A stretch of 6,175 bases of DNA from Microcaldota archaeon (GTDB lineage Archaea; Micrarchaeota; Micrarchaeia; Burarchaeales; JAKAKT01), in assembly GCA_026396425.1 (NCBI GenBank), contig JAPLWU010000064.1:1-6175 (forward strand), written 5' to 3'. Below, piece after piece: positions 1 to 5,334 of this stretch; position 1 is the first letter of the stretch; each line of letters opens with the position of its first letter. The notes below the pieces were generated by a model. It had not been told where the DNA came from, did not search any database, and worked only from the letters and a program-made list of their open reading frames with translations. The position numbers were made by a program, and so were the translations under genes.

Positions 1-621
1 GCCGTTCGCGCCGCGAGGGCAGGCGAGCAGACGGTCAGGGCCCAGGCAGGCGAGGCATACGGAAAAACAGTCGCAAGGCTGCACGAGGATGCCGCGGTCA
101 CGGTAAGGCTGAGGAAAGGCGGAGAGACGAACGACATCGAGAGGGAGTTCGAACGGGTGAAAAACGCCTATGAGGAGATAGGCGAGAGCTACAACAAGAC
201 GATACCCGCCTACCTGCTCTCGGTTTGCGGCGGGGTGATGGACATGGCGCTCGCAGCCGGCGAAGGCGAGGGGAGGAAAAAGCGCTGGGCAACGGCCCAG
301 AAGGCGATTAGGAGAATAGGCGAGGGCATGGCCGAGAGGAGGAACCTCACCCAGTACGCGAAGGCGGGCGGGCTGCCGTTCGTGAAGCTCGAGGCGCCTG
401 CCTGGAGGGGCCTGCGCGGCGACGGGGCAGGCGAGAAGCTTGCAGCACTCGACAGGAGGATAACGAAGGAAGTCGGCAAGAGGACTTTCCACCCCGCCGG
501 GGTTTTGTGGGAAACCGCGCGCTCGATTTCAAAAAGCGGGAAAGGCGATGCCGACATTGCCGCGTTCATCCTCGCCTCGTGCGAGAGGATGCTCGATAAT
601 TTGGGGAATTATCTGGTGTGA
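1..621 (+). CDS. Unrecognised helical charged protein, 5' end outside window
   Basis: The frame is open from the first base to the TGA at 619-621, giving at least 206 residues, so the true start lies upstream. A GTG at 157 is an internal possibility, but the upstream residues have the same Ala/Arg/Glu-rich helical character and look coding. I do not recognise the family. The first ~60 visible residues are rich in Ala, Arg, Glu and Lys and could form a coiled coil. A more hydrophobic stretch follows (around AYLLSVCGGVMDMALA), then a basic segment, and the C-terminus is a helix ending LDNLGNYLV. There is no signal peptide or convincing membrane span in the visible part, and no enzyme motif stands out. 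It converges on the CetZ-like gene. The coding call rests on length, GC-rich third positions and the T-tracts after its stop; the function is unknown. Confidence 0.7.
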   Translation, partial: AVRAARAGEQTVRAQAGEAYGKTVARLHEDAAVTVRLRKGGETNDIEREFERVKNAYEEIGESYNKTIPAYLLSVCGGVMDMALAAGEGEGRKKRWATAQKAIRRIGEGMAERRNLTQYAKAGGLPFVKLEAPAWRGLRGDGAGEKLAALDRRITKEVGKRTFHPAGVLWETARSISKSGKGDADIAAFILASCERMLDNLGNYLV

Positions 622-753
622 TAAAAATAAGCGCAATTTTCGATTCGATTTTGTTGCCTTTCGTTTGTTTTTTCGATTCCGATTCCCTGCTTTTTTTATT
701 TGACTCTTTTTCCCTTTTTCGTTTCCCGAATTCCATTTGCTAATTCTTTTGGC
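622..753 (+). terminator. T-tract terminator region between convergent genes
   Basis: This gap lies between two convergent genes. On the + strand it holds four T-runs, T6 at 668-673, T7 at 691-697, T5 at 707-711 and T5 at 715-719, with no strong hairpin. Oligo-T on the non-template strand is the usual archaeal termination signal, so these probably end transcription of the upstream + gene. For the minus-strand gene the only comparable run is the A5 at 624-628 (T5 on the minus strand), about 125 bases past its stop, which is weak. No gene is visible in the gap. Confidence 0.5.
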
Positions 754-2361
754 TTATTGGGACATCTCGATTGAAACCGGATTTGCTCCTTTTTTCACCT
801 TGACCGCCACCTCCCTCACCCTGAATTTGGGGTGGACGCACGTCATCGTGTAAATTCCCGGAGCGAGGCTGAGCGAGGCTGAGCCGGAATCATCCGTATA
901 AGCGGACTGGCCTCCGGCGAGAATCTGGACCCCGCGCAGCGGCTTCCCGTTCGCCGTGGCAGCCACGCTGAGCATGGACTCCTCCTGCGCCTTTGCCTCG
1001 GGCAGTATGGTGAACTGCAGGAGCAGGTGGTCGGAGACCTCCACTGCTTTTTCCCTCGGCGCGCCGTTCTCCGGGTATACCCGCACGGCCGCCCGGCCCT
1101 TGGGAAGGGCGAACCACGAGCCCTGCTCGCCCTTTGCCACTCCGACGCTGACCTGGCCGCGGACCGGCCTGCCTTTCGAATCGTTTGCGGAAACGCACAT
1201 GAGGAAGAGTTCCGGAACCTGGAGGACCGGCTGTGGCCTGGAGTCGTACTCGTCGGCCTGCTTCTCCACCTGGCGCAGGCGCGCAATCTGGTCCGCATTG
1301 AAGGTGACGAGCAGGGTGGCAGTCGCAAGGTTGCGCCTCGTGAGCGCCACGCCCATGTGCGTCTCCTTCAGTTTCGACCTCTCCTGCATGAAGTTCCGTA
1401 TCATGTCGATTGGCGCGCGCATGGCGGCCTTGGTTATGTAGGCATGCGGCATCCTGACGAGCACGAGGTTCTTCTGCGAGTCCTCGACCCGCACGCCCTC
1501 GAGCGTGAGCTTCATGAACGACTGGTAGACCATCTTTATCACGTCTATCTCGCGCCATCCGGCAATCGGAAAGAAATAGCCGAGGATGCCGCGCGTCCTC
1601 TCGCTCGTCCTCGCGAGGCAGGCATAGGCCCTCTTCCCCGCGGTGGTGGCGGTTATGACGTCGCTGATGTCGATTACGGGCGGGTTTCCCTCGAATTCCG
1701 ACGGCTTGATGCTCTCGGCGCAAACGCCAAGGTACAAACCCGCAATCGAGCGGCCCACATAATCGTTGTAGCGCTGGAAGGCCTGCACCATGTTGCCCCC
1801 GAAAGCGATGCGCTGGTTGTCCGCGAGAATTATGGAATCCGAGCGCTCGGAAAGGCGCCTGAGGCTCGCGTTGGCATTGAATGATGCGAGGTTCCCCTCC
1901 TCTTTCGAAGGCAAAACCACGAGCGAGATTGTGGGAATCCTCAGCTGCCTTAGCGCCTCGGCAACCACCGGGCCCATGCCGCTCCCGGTGCCACCTCCGA
2001 GAGAAAAAGTGAGGAATGCAGAAGGAACCGAGCCGCCCTTTATGTCGCTCCGGCCGAAGAAATACGAAGCGAGGAACTCCATGAGCCTCGGGAAATGCGC
2101 GAGCGAGTCGCGCTCCGCCCTCGCGCGGTTCTGGCCGTAGCCGCCGACAATCTTTGATTCGAATTCGCGGTCGGCGCCGGGCAGGATGCACTTCTCGCAT
2201 ATGCCGAACCACTCCTCCCGCCTTATGTTTTTCAGGTTCAGGAAATCGGCCGAGGCGGAGTTTATGGCCAGGGGCTTTGCGAATTTCCGCATGTCCCTGT
2301 CGGCCATTATGGAATCGAGTACGCCCCCTCCGCACTGGCCAACCGAGATGAATGCGTGCAC
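754..2361 (-). CDS. CetZ/FtsZ-like GTPase with two C-terminal beta-sandwich-like domains
   Basis: This is a tubulin/FtsZ-superfamily protein, expected to bind GTP and polymerise in the cytoplasm. With the GTG start at 2361 it has 535 residues, and numbering here uses that start. The T1 loop GQCGGG is at 8-13, a T3-like GGYGQNR at 73-79, the T4 signature GGGTGSG at 122-128, PSKEEG at 151-156 and the base-contacting region with D175 and N182. A T7-like VIDISDV keeps both acidic positions (D231, D234) that match the D-x-x-D of FtsZ, so GTP hydrolysis is plausible. The N-terminus beginning just before T1 and the GQ-G form favour CetZ over bacterial FtsZ. Residues ~383-455 and ~461-535 form two beta-rich segments; the second (GKPLRGVQI, TDDSGSASL, PGIYTM) resembles carboxypeptidase-regulatory-like/PEGA repeats. 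An FtsZ C-terminal peptide is not seen. An ATG at 2400 would add 13 residues but lies inside a tandem repeat unit. Superfamily is near certain; the subfamily is inferred by eye. Confidence 0.92.
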   Translation of the reverse strand: MHAFISVGQCGGGVLDSIMADRDMRKFAKPLAINSASADFLNLKNIRREEWFGICEKCILPGADREFESKIVGGYGQNRARAERDSLAHFPRLMEFLASYFFGRSDIKGGSVPSAFLTFSLGGGTGSGMGPVVAEALRQLRIPTISLVVLPSKEEGNLASFNANASLRRLSERSDSIILADNQRIAFGGNMVQAFQRYNDYVGRSIAGLYLGVCAESIKPSEFEGNPPVIDISDVITATTAGKRAYACLARTSERTRGILGYFFPIAGWREIDVIKMVYQSFMKLTLEGVRVEDSQKNLVLVRMPHAYITKAAMRAPIDMIRNFMQERSKLKETHMGVALTRRNLATATLLVTFNADQIARLRQVEKQADEYDSRPQPVLQVPELFLMCVSANDSKGRPVRGQVSVGVAKGEQGSWFALPKGRAAVRVYPENGAPREKAVEVSDHLLLQFTILPEAKAQEESMLSVAATANGKPLRGVQILAGGQSAYTDDSGSASLSLAPGIYTMTCVHPKFRVREVAVKVKKGANPVSIEMSQ

Positions 2362-2380
2362 GGTATTTGATGGCAAGCGA

Positions 2381-2390
2381 TTTATTAATA
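2381..2390 (-). promoter_or_regulatory. Putative TATA box for leaderless CetZ-like mRNA
   Basis: On the minus strand this reads TATTAATAAA. Its first base is 29 nt upstream of the GTG at 2361, the spacing at which an archaeal TATA box puts the transcription start on or next to that codon. The mirror-image box of the divergent gene (2636-2644) stands 30 nt before its ATG. This would make the message leaderless and place the upstream ATG at 2400 outside the transcript. Inferred from position and composition only. Confidence 0.5.
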
Positions 2391-2391
2391 G

Positions 2392-2620
2392 CCTTTCCAT
2401 CTCGATTGGCGAACGGTTCGGCTTTCTTTATGGTACCTTTCCATTTCGAGTTGCGAAAGGTTCAGTTAGATTTATGGTACTCTTTACGCCTCGGGTTGCG
2501 AACGGTTCGACTATCTTCGAGATGGAAGTCGAAGGAAGTGATTTATCAAATCAATGACTTTCCGTCTCGGGTTGCGAACAATTTTCGAGTGACGAACGAT
2601 TCGATTATCTTCGGGCGGAA
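2392..2620. repeat. Degenerate tandem repeat array in divergent promoter region
   Basis: Five diverged copies of a ~20 bp core are visible, at 2401-2420, 2445-2464, 2490-2509, 2566-2585 and 2584-2603. The consensus is about CTCGGGTTGCGAACGGTTCG. The first three are at 44-45 bp period, and units 1 and 2 (2392-2435, 2436-2479) match along their whole length, including the flanks CCTTTCCAT and TTTATGGTA. Each core carries a hyphenated dyad, CGAA-N3-TTCG or a variant, as expected of a binding site for a dimeric protein. Copies 3 and 5 are followed by similar flanks (CTATCTTCG and TTATCTTCG). The array fills most of the space between the CetZ-like gene and the zinc-knuckle gene. Operator sites are the simplest reading; the function is not known. 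Confidence 0.7.
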
Positions 2621-2635
2621 GCCGATGGCGAATTC

Positions 2636-2644
2636 TTTATTAAT
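2636..2644 (+). promoter_or_regulatory. Putative TATA box of zinc-knuckle gene
   Basis: TTTATTAAT begins 30 nt before the ATG at 2666, so transcription should start at or very close to the start codon, giving a leaderless mRNA. No GGTGAT-type ribosome site precedes this ATG, which agrees with that reading. The same TTTATTAAT string occurs on the + strand at 2381-2389, where its complement serves the opposite gene. Confidence 0.5.
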
Positions 2645-2665
2645 GACGCCATTCCATCTTGAAGC

Positions 2666-3241
2666 ATGGATTACTGCACCCGCTGCGGCAAGGGGATAGA
2701 CGAGTGGGAGCAGCAGTATTACAACTCCCTGACGATTTGCGGCAACTGCTATTCTACCAGGGCGGGAGGGGCCAAGAAGTTCGCCTGCGCGAGATGCAGC
2801 GTTATGCTCGACGAGAAGGATGCGGACCTCTCGCTCGGCAAGGTCTTCTGCAAAAAATGCTTTGTCGAGGAGAAGCGCATAATCGACGAGGAGACGTGCG
2901 CAAAGTGCAACAAGAGGATAAAGGGCAGGAAGTTCCAGAGGCAGGACGGCAGGTACCTTTGCGAGAAGTGCATGGGCGGGTCCGGCGGAATGCGGCTGGG
3001 CATCGGCGGCGGAAACGAGAACACATGTTCGGGATGCGGAGATGAACTGAGGGCCGGATGGCTCGAGATTGGAGACAAGAGACTTTGCAACAAATGCGCC
3101 ATGGAAGGAAAGGGAGGAAAGAAGGGCGATCAGGAAAGCGAAGAAGCGGGGGGGAGAGGAGAGGAGGGGGAAGCAGGCGGAGACAAAGGAAAAGGCAGGA
3201 ACCTCGGCTCGAAAATAAGGAAACTATTACGGAAGGGATGA
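2666..3241 (+). CDS. Four-zinc-knuckle (LIM-like/treble-clef) protein
   Basis: The protein has 191 residues. Sixteen cysteines form four evenly built modules: C4/C7-C25/C28, C41/C44-C62/C65, C78/C81-C99/C102 and C121/C124-C141/C144. Each is CxxC-x16/17-CxxC, enough for one tetrahedral zinc, and the linkers are 12, 12 and 18 residues. Canonical LIM domains pack two zinc sites with a two-residue linker and usually a His, so this is LIM-like in knuckle pattern but not a classical LIM domain. Residues ~145-178 are a Gly/Glu/Lys low-complexity stretch, followed by a basic tail (SKIRKLLRKG) that could contact nucleic acid or membrane. There is no signal peptide or membrane span. It is divergent from the CetZ-like gene across a shared repeat-bearing promoter. 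The role is probably protein or nucleic-acid binding; no enzyme motif is seen. The start is supported by the TATA box and by C4 beginning the first module. Confidence 0.88.
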   Translation: MDYCTRCGKGIDEWEQQYYNSLTICGNCYSTRAGGAKKFACARCSVMLDEKDADLSLGKVFCKKCFVEEKRIIDEETCAKCNKRIKGRKFQRQDGRYLCEKCMGGSGGMRLGIGGGNENTCSGCGDELRAGWLEIGDKRLCNKCAMEGKGGKKGDQESEEAGGRGEEGEAGGDKGKGRNLGSKIRKLLRKG

Positions 3242-3272
3242 GACGGGAGAAAGGGAACCCCGGCTCGAAAAT
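3198..3272. repeat. Direct repeat of the zinc-knuckle gene's 3' end
   Basis: A 19-base string at 3198-3216 (GGAACCTCGGCTCGAAAAT) recurs at 3254-3272 with a single mismatch. The first copy codes for the NLGSKI part of the protein tail. The second lies beyond the stop, offset by 56 bases and therefore in another reading frame, where it would encode NPGSKI. It looks like a short tandem duplication of the gene's end. Confidence 0.6.
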
Positions 3273-3300
3273 CGGATGATGCAGCGGGGGGATAACAGCT

Positions 3301-3415
3301 TTCTTGGCGAGCGCGGGATGCGTCAATCGGCTACATTTTTTTGGCGAGTGAGAGCCGCGACAATTAGCTACAACTTTTTCGACAATTGCGCCAATTTTTT
3401 CTTGGCGAGCGCGAG
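3301..3415. repeat. Degenerate repeats spanning the PadR gene 3' end
   Basis: TTCTTGGCGAGCGCG occurs identically at 3301-3315 and 3399-3413, with a diverged copy at 3337-3350 (TTTTTTGGCGAGTG). Between these lie related strings at 3322-3340 (GTCAATCGGCTACATTTTT), 3359-3379 (GACAATTAGCTACAAC plus T5) and 3381-3400 (GACAATT...AATTTTTT). The middle string contains the PadR stop codon, read on the minus strand, and the first holds an equivalent CTA. The downstream copies therefore look like successive duplications of the gene's last ~40 bases. Confidence 0.6.
3336..3342 (+). terminator. T7 tract downstream of zinc-knuckle gene
   Basis: A run of seven T on the + strand lies about 95 bases past the stop of the zinc-knuckle gene. 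Two further runs follow inside the convergent PadR gene (T5 at 3375-3379, T6 at 3395-3400), the last just after a small inverted repeat AATTG-CGC-CAATT. This fits archaeal oligo-T termination on the + strand. Confidence 0.4.
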
Positions 3416-3688
3416 CTGGCCCCTCCCCTTTTGCGTTATCTCATAGTATTTGCGCCTTCCCTCGAACTTCGAGCGGATGAGGCCCTCGGCCTCCATCTTG
3501 TAGAGGATGACGTAGCCCATTATCATGCCGGGCTCCCAGCCAAAAGCCTCGCGGATGCCGGCACCGAGCGTATAGGCGTAAGCCTTCTTCCGCTTGAGCG
3601 TTGAAAGGATGTAGAGCCACATGTTGCCCGATGTGAGGGTTCGCTCGAGCCTCTCGAGGGCCCTGCTCTTCTCGGTCTTCCCGGCCAT
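3368..3688 (-). CDS. PadR-family winged-helix transcriptional regulator
   Basis: This 106-residue protein matches the size of single-domain PadR regulators. The recognisable pattern runs WLYILSTLKRKKAYAYTLG (24-42, helices 1-2), then YVILYKMEAEGLI (59-71, where the family usually has IYPLLHRLEEEGLI) and GRRKYYEITQKGR (77-89), the beta-wing with the family's RRKYY-IT-KG hallmark. The C-terminal lysine- and leucine-rich helix (ALAKKKLAQLSKKL) probably dimerises. PadR proteins bind short inverted or direct AT-rich sites, often next to their own gene. This one is divergent from the inositol operon, with 97 bases between the start codons, so autoregulation and control of that operon are reasonable inferences. 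The ligand is unknown. Its 3' end overlaps a set of diverged repeats. The ATG at 3688 is the only good start and lies about 25 nt from a TATA-like box. Confidence 0.9.
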   Translation of the reverse strand: MAGKTEKSRALERLERTLTSGNMWLYILSTLKRKKAYAYTLGAGIREAFGWEPGMIMGYVILYKMEAEGLIRSKFEGRRKYYEITQKGRGQLALAKKKLAQLSKKL

Positions 3689-3704
3689 GATTGGTTTAAA
3701 TAAG

Positions 3705-3718
3705 TTAAATATTTAAAT
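3705..3718 (-). promoter_or_regulatory. Putative PadR promoter (palindromic TATA element)
   Basis: TTAAATATTTAAAT is nearly self-complementary and centred about 24 nt upstream of the PadR ATG, so on the minus strand it can act as the TATA box of a leaderless or near-leaderless message. Its symmetry also allows a repressor to sit on it. Confidence 0.45.
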
Positions 3719-3744
3719 GTTATTAGATATTTAATAAATGTTAA
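3709..3744. promoter_or_regulatory. AT-rich direct repeats, candidate operators
   Basis: ATATTTAAATGTTA at 3709-3722 is repeated, with a three-base insertion, as ATATTTAATAAATGTTA at 3728-3744. GTTAAATA also occurs twice (3704-3711, 3740-3747). The copies lie over the putative start regions of both PadR and the inositol operon. Repeated sites in this place are expected for a local autoregulator; binding by PadR is inferred. Confidence 0.4.
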
Positions 3745-3747
3745 ATA
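3729..3747 (+). promoter_or_regulatory. Putative TATA region of the inositol lipid operon
   Basis: The AT-rich stretch TTTAATAAATGTTAAATA lies 40-57 nt before the ATG at 3786. A TATA box here would start transcription around 3757-3770, leaving a short leader that includes the GGTGAT ribosome site at 3775-3780. Confidence 0.4.
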
Positions 3748-3774
3748 GTGGCTGCACGGCAGCTACGACCTGCG

Positions 3775-3780
3775 GGTGAT
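3775..3780 (+). promoter_or_regulatory. Ribosome binding site GGTGAT deciding the start
   Basis: GGTGAT is complementary to the 3' end of archaeal 16S rRNA and stands five bases before the ATG at 3786. It overlaps the in-frame TTG at 3780, which rules that codon out as a practical start. Confidence 0.65.
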
Positions 3781-3785
3781 TGGTT

Positions 3786-4871
3786 ATGTCTCAGATAAAA
3801 CTGGCTTTTGTCGGGGTTGGCAACTGCTGCTCCTCGCTGGTGCAGGGCCTCAACTACTATGCGAAAGTTGACGGCAACTCGCCTCGCGTGCCAGGCCTCA
3901 TGCACAACGTGCTCGGAGGATACAGGATTAGCGACATAAAGGTGGTTGCCGCGTTCGATGTGGACAAAAGGAAGGTCGGCCGGGACGTGGCTGAAGCCGT
4001 ATTCGCCGAGCCCAACTGCACGGTCAAATTTTCCGATGCGGCTAAGACAGGGGTGATTGTTAAAAAAGGGCCGGTGCTTGACGGGATAGCCGAAACTACT
4101 AGGGAGAAGTTCCTCGTCGACCCCAACCAGAAGCCTTGCAATGTGAAAAAAACGCTCGAGGAATCCGGTGCAGAAATTCTCGTCAATTACCTGCCCGTTG
4201 GTTCCGAGGAGGCCGTTCGTTTTTATGCAAACGAGGCGCTCGACGCCGGAGTTGCCCTTGTGAACTGCATGCCTGTCTTCATAGCCAGCGACCCAATCTG
4301 GGCCAAGCGGTTCGAGGAGCGCAAACTCCCCATAATAGGCGACGACATAAAGAGCCAGGTCGGCGCCACGATTGTCCACCGCGTGCTTTCCAGGCTTTTC
4401 GTCGAGAGGGGAGTGACGGTGGAGCAGACCTACCAGCTCAACGTGGGAGGGAATACTGATTTCCTCAACATGCTCGAGCGCAACAGGCTCAAGTCGAAGA
4501 AGATAAGCAAGACCGAGGCCGTGCAGTCCCAGTTCCCCACGAGGATGGAGGATGAAAACATACACATCGGCCCCAGCGATTACGTGCCGTGGCTCAAGGA
4601 CAAAAAAATCTGCTTCCTGCGCATACAGGGAAGGAAGTTCGGAGACGTGCCAATCAACATCGAGGTGAGGCTCGACGTCGAGGACAGCCCCAACTCGGCC
4701 GGGATTGTCGTCGATGCAGTAAGGTGCGCGAAACTCGGTCTAGACCGCGGGATTGGCGGAGCCCTTGTCTCGCCTTCGTCGTATTTCATGAAGCACCCGC
4801 CAGTGCAGTTCACCGATGAGGAGGCTCGGGTGAGAGTGGAGGAATTTATAACAGGCACGAGAGAGAAGTAG
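3786..4871 (+). CDS. ino1: myo-Inositol-1(3)-phosphate synthase
   Basis: This NAD-dependent cytoplasmic enzyme converts D-glucose 6-phosphate to 1L-myo-inositol 1-phosphate (EC 5.5.1.4), the first step to inositol lipids and inositol solutes. The protein has 361 residues, the length of the short archaeal/actinobacterial form rather than the ~500-residue eukaryotic one. An N-terminal Rossmann motif GVGNCCSSL is at 10-18 and the beta-strand VVAAFDVD at 53-60 ends the first NAD-binding unit. NYLPVGSEEA (134-143), the conserved active-site segment GDDIKSQVGATIVHR (185-199) with K189, NTDFLNM (223-229) and SAGIVVDAVRCAKL (304-317) are all hallmarks of the family. No key motif seems missing. The ATG at 3786 is preferred over the TTG at 3780 because of the GGTGAT site before it. 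The next gene starts 25 bases downstream, and the third gene is the enzyme expected to use its product. Confidence 0.97.
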   Translation: MSQIKLAFVGVGNCCSSLVQGLNYYAKVDGNSPRVPGLMHNVLGGYRISDIKVVAAFDVDKRKVGRDVAEAVFAEPNCTVKFSDAAKTGVIVKKGPVLDGIAETTREKFLVDPNQKPCNVKKTLEESGAEILVNYLPVGSEEAVRFYANEALDAGVALVNCMPVFIASDPIWAKRFEERKLPIIGDDIKSQVGATIVHRVLSRLFVERGVTVEQTYQLNVGGNTDFLNMLERNRLKSKKISKTEAVQSQFPTRMEDENIHIGPSDYVPWLKDKKICFLRIQGRKFGDVPINIEVRLDVEDSPNSAGIVVDAVRCAKLGLDRGIGGALVSPSSYFMKHPPVQFTDEEARVRVEEFITGTREK

Positions 4872-4887
4872 TTGGCCGCGCATCTTT

Positions 4888-4893
4888 GGTGAT
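4888..4893 (+). promoter_or_regulatory. Ribosome binding site GGTGAT of the EamA-like gene
   Basis: GGTGAT lies in the 25-base gap after the inositol-phosphate synthase, three bases before the ATG at 4897. It is the same hexamer as that used by the first gene of the operon, which supports both start calls. Confidence 0.55.
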
Positions 4894-4896
4894 TTT

Positions 4897-5334
4897 ATGG
4901 AAACATGGCTCATTTACGGCGTGATTGCCGCTTTTCTTCTTGGAGCATGCACGCTCATGGCGAAAATGGCCTCGGGCAAGGAAAATCTTGGCCTCGATTC
5001 GCATCTAATCCTGCTTCTCACGGCAACCGGAATTTTTGTCGTGTCCCTGGCTTATTATTTTGCGGGAGGAGGCGGGGTGCCCACAAACAACACGGTAGTT
5101 ATGCTCGGGCTCGGAGGTGGGGCCTTTTGGGCCTTGGCCAACGTATTCATCTACAAGGCATACAATATCGGGGCAAATGCCTCGCAGATGGTCCCGGTAT
5201 ACAATCTCAACACGCTCGTGGTCGTGGTTCTCGCGATATTGCTGTTGCGCGAGCTCCCCGACGCGGGGCAGGCAATGCGAGTAACCGCGGGGGCCGCGCT
5301 TATGATTATTGGGGCGTTTCTGGTGAGCATATGA
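4897..5334 (+). CDS. Half-size EamA/DMT-type membrane protein
   Basis: The protein has 145 residues and about five membrane segments at roughly 4-22, 35-55, 66-88, 96-118 and 124-144. The stretch around ASQMVPVYNLNTLVVVVLA (95-113), the LLLRE that follows and a final glycine-rich helix ending GAFLVSI match one EamA domain of the drug/metabolite transporter superfamily. Full EamA transporters have two such domains in ten segments, so this one should work as a dimer, as other half-size DMT proteins do. The start has GGTGAT at 4888-4893, three bases before the ATG. It lies between the inositol-phosphate synthase and the lipid synthase and overlaps the latter by four bases (ATGA), so all three are probably one transcript. 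Substrate cannot be read from the sequence; an inositol compound or the lipid product is inferred only from context. Confidence 0.88.
   Translation: METWLIYGVIAAFLLGACTLMAKMASGKENLGLDSHLILLLTATGIFVVSLAYYFAGGGGVPTNNTVVMLGLGGGAFWALANVFIYKAYNIGANASQMVPVYNLNTLVVVVLAILLLRELPDAGQAMRVTAGAALMIIGAFLVSI

Noticed and set aside
763..773. CATCTCGATTG shared between the 3' end of the CetZ-like gene and the repeat region at 2398-2408
   Set aside because: A few 11-base matches are expected by chance in a window of this size, and the match does not extend.
861..880. Perfect tandem 10-mer GAGCGAGGCT within the CetZ-like gene
   Set aside because: It lies in a serine/leucine stretch (SASLSL) and is explained by codon choice; two copies of a non-triplet length do not suggest a functional repeat.
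890..2335. Long open frame (481 codons) on the minus strand overlapping the CetZ-like gene, and similar frames on the + strand at 956-1441 and 1027-1884
   Set aside because: They are alternate-frame shadows of a GC-rich gene. The products are rich in Arg, Gly, His and Pro without domain motifs, while the overlapping frame has clear tubulin/FtsZ motifs.
2392..2620. CRISPR array
   Set aside because: The copies are diverged and spaced irregularly (44, 45, 76 and 18 bases between core starts), and the intervening sequences are themselves partly repeated.
3780..3785. TTG as the start of the inositol-phosphate synthase, adding two residues
   Set aside because: This TTG overlaps the GGTGAT ribosome site, which is correctly spaced for the ATG at 3786.
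3741..4565. Open minus-strand frame of 274 codons opposite the inositol-phosphate synthase
   Set aside because: It is antisense to a strongly conserved enzyme, has no recognisable motif and covers the promoter and ribosome site of that gene.
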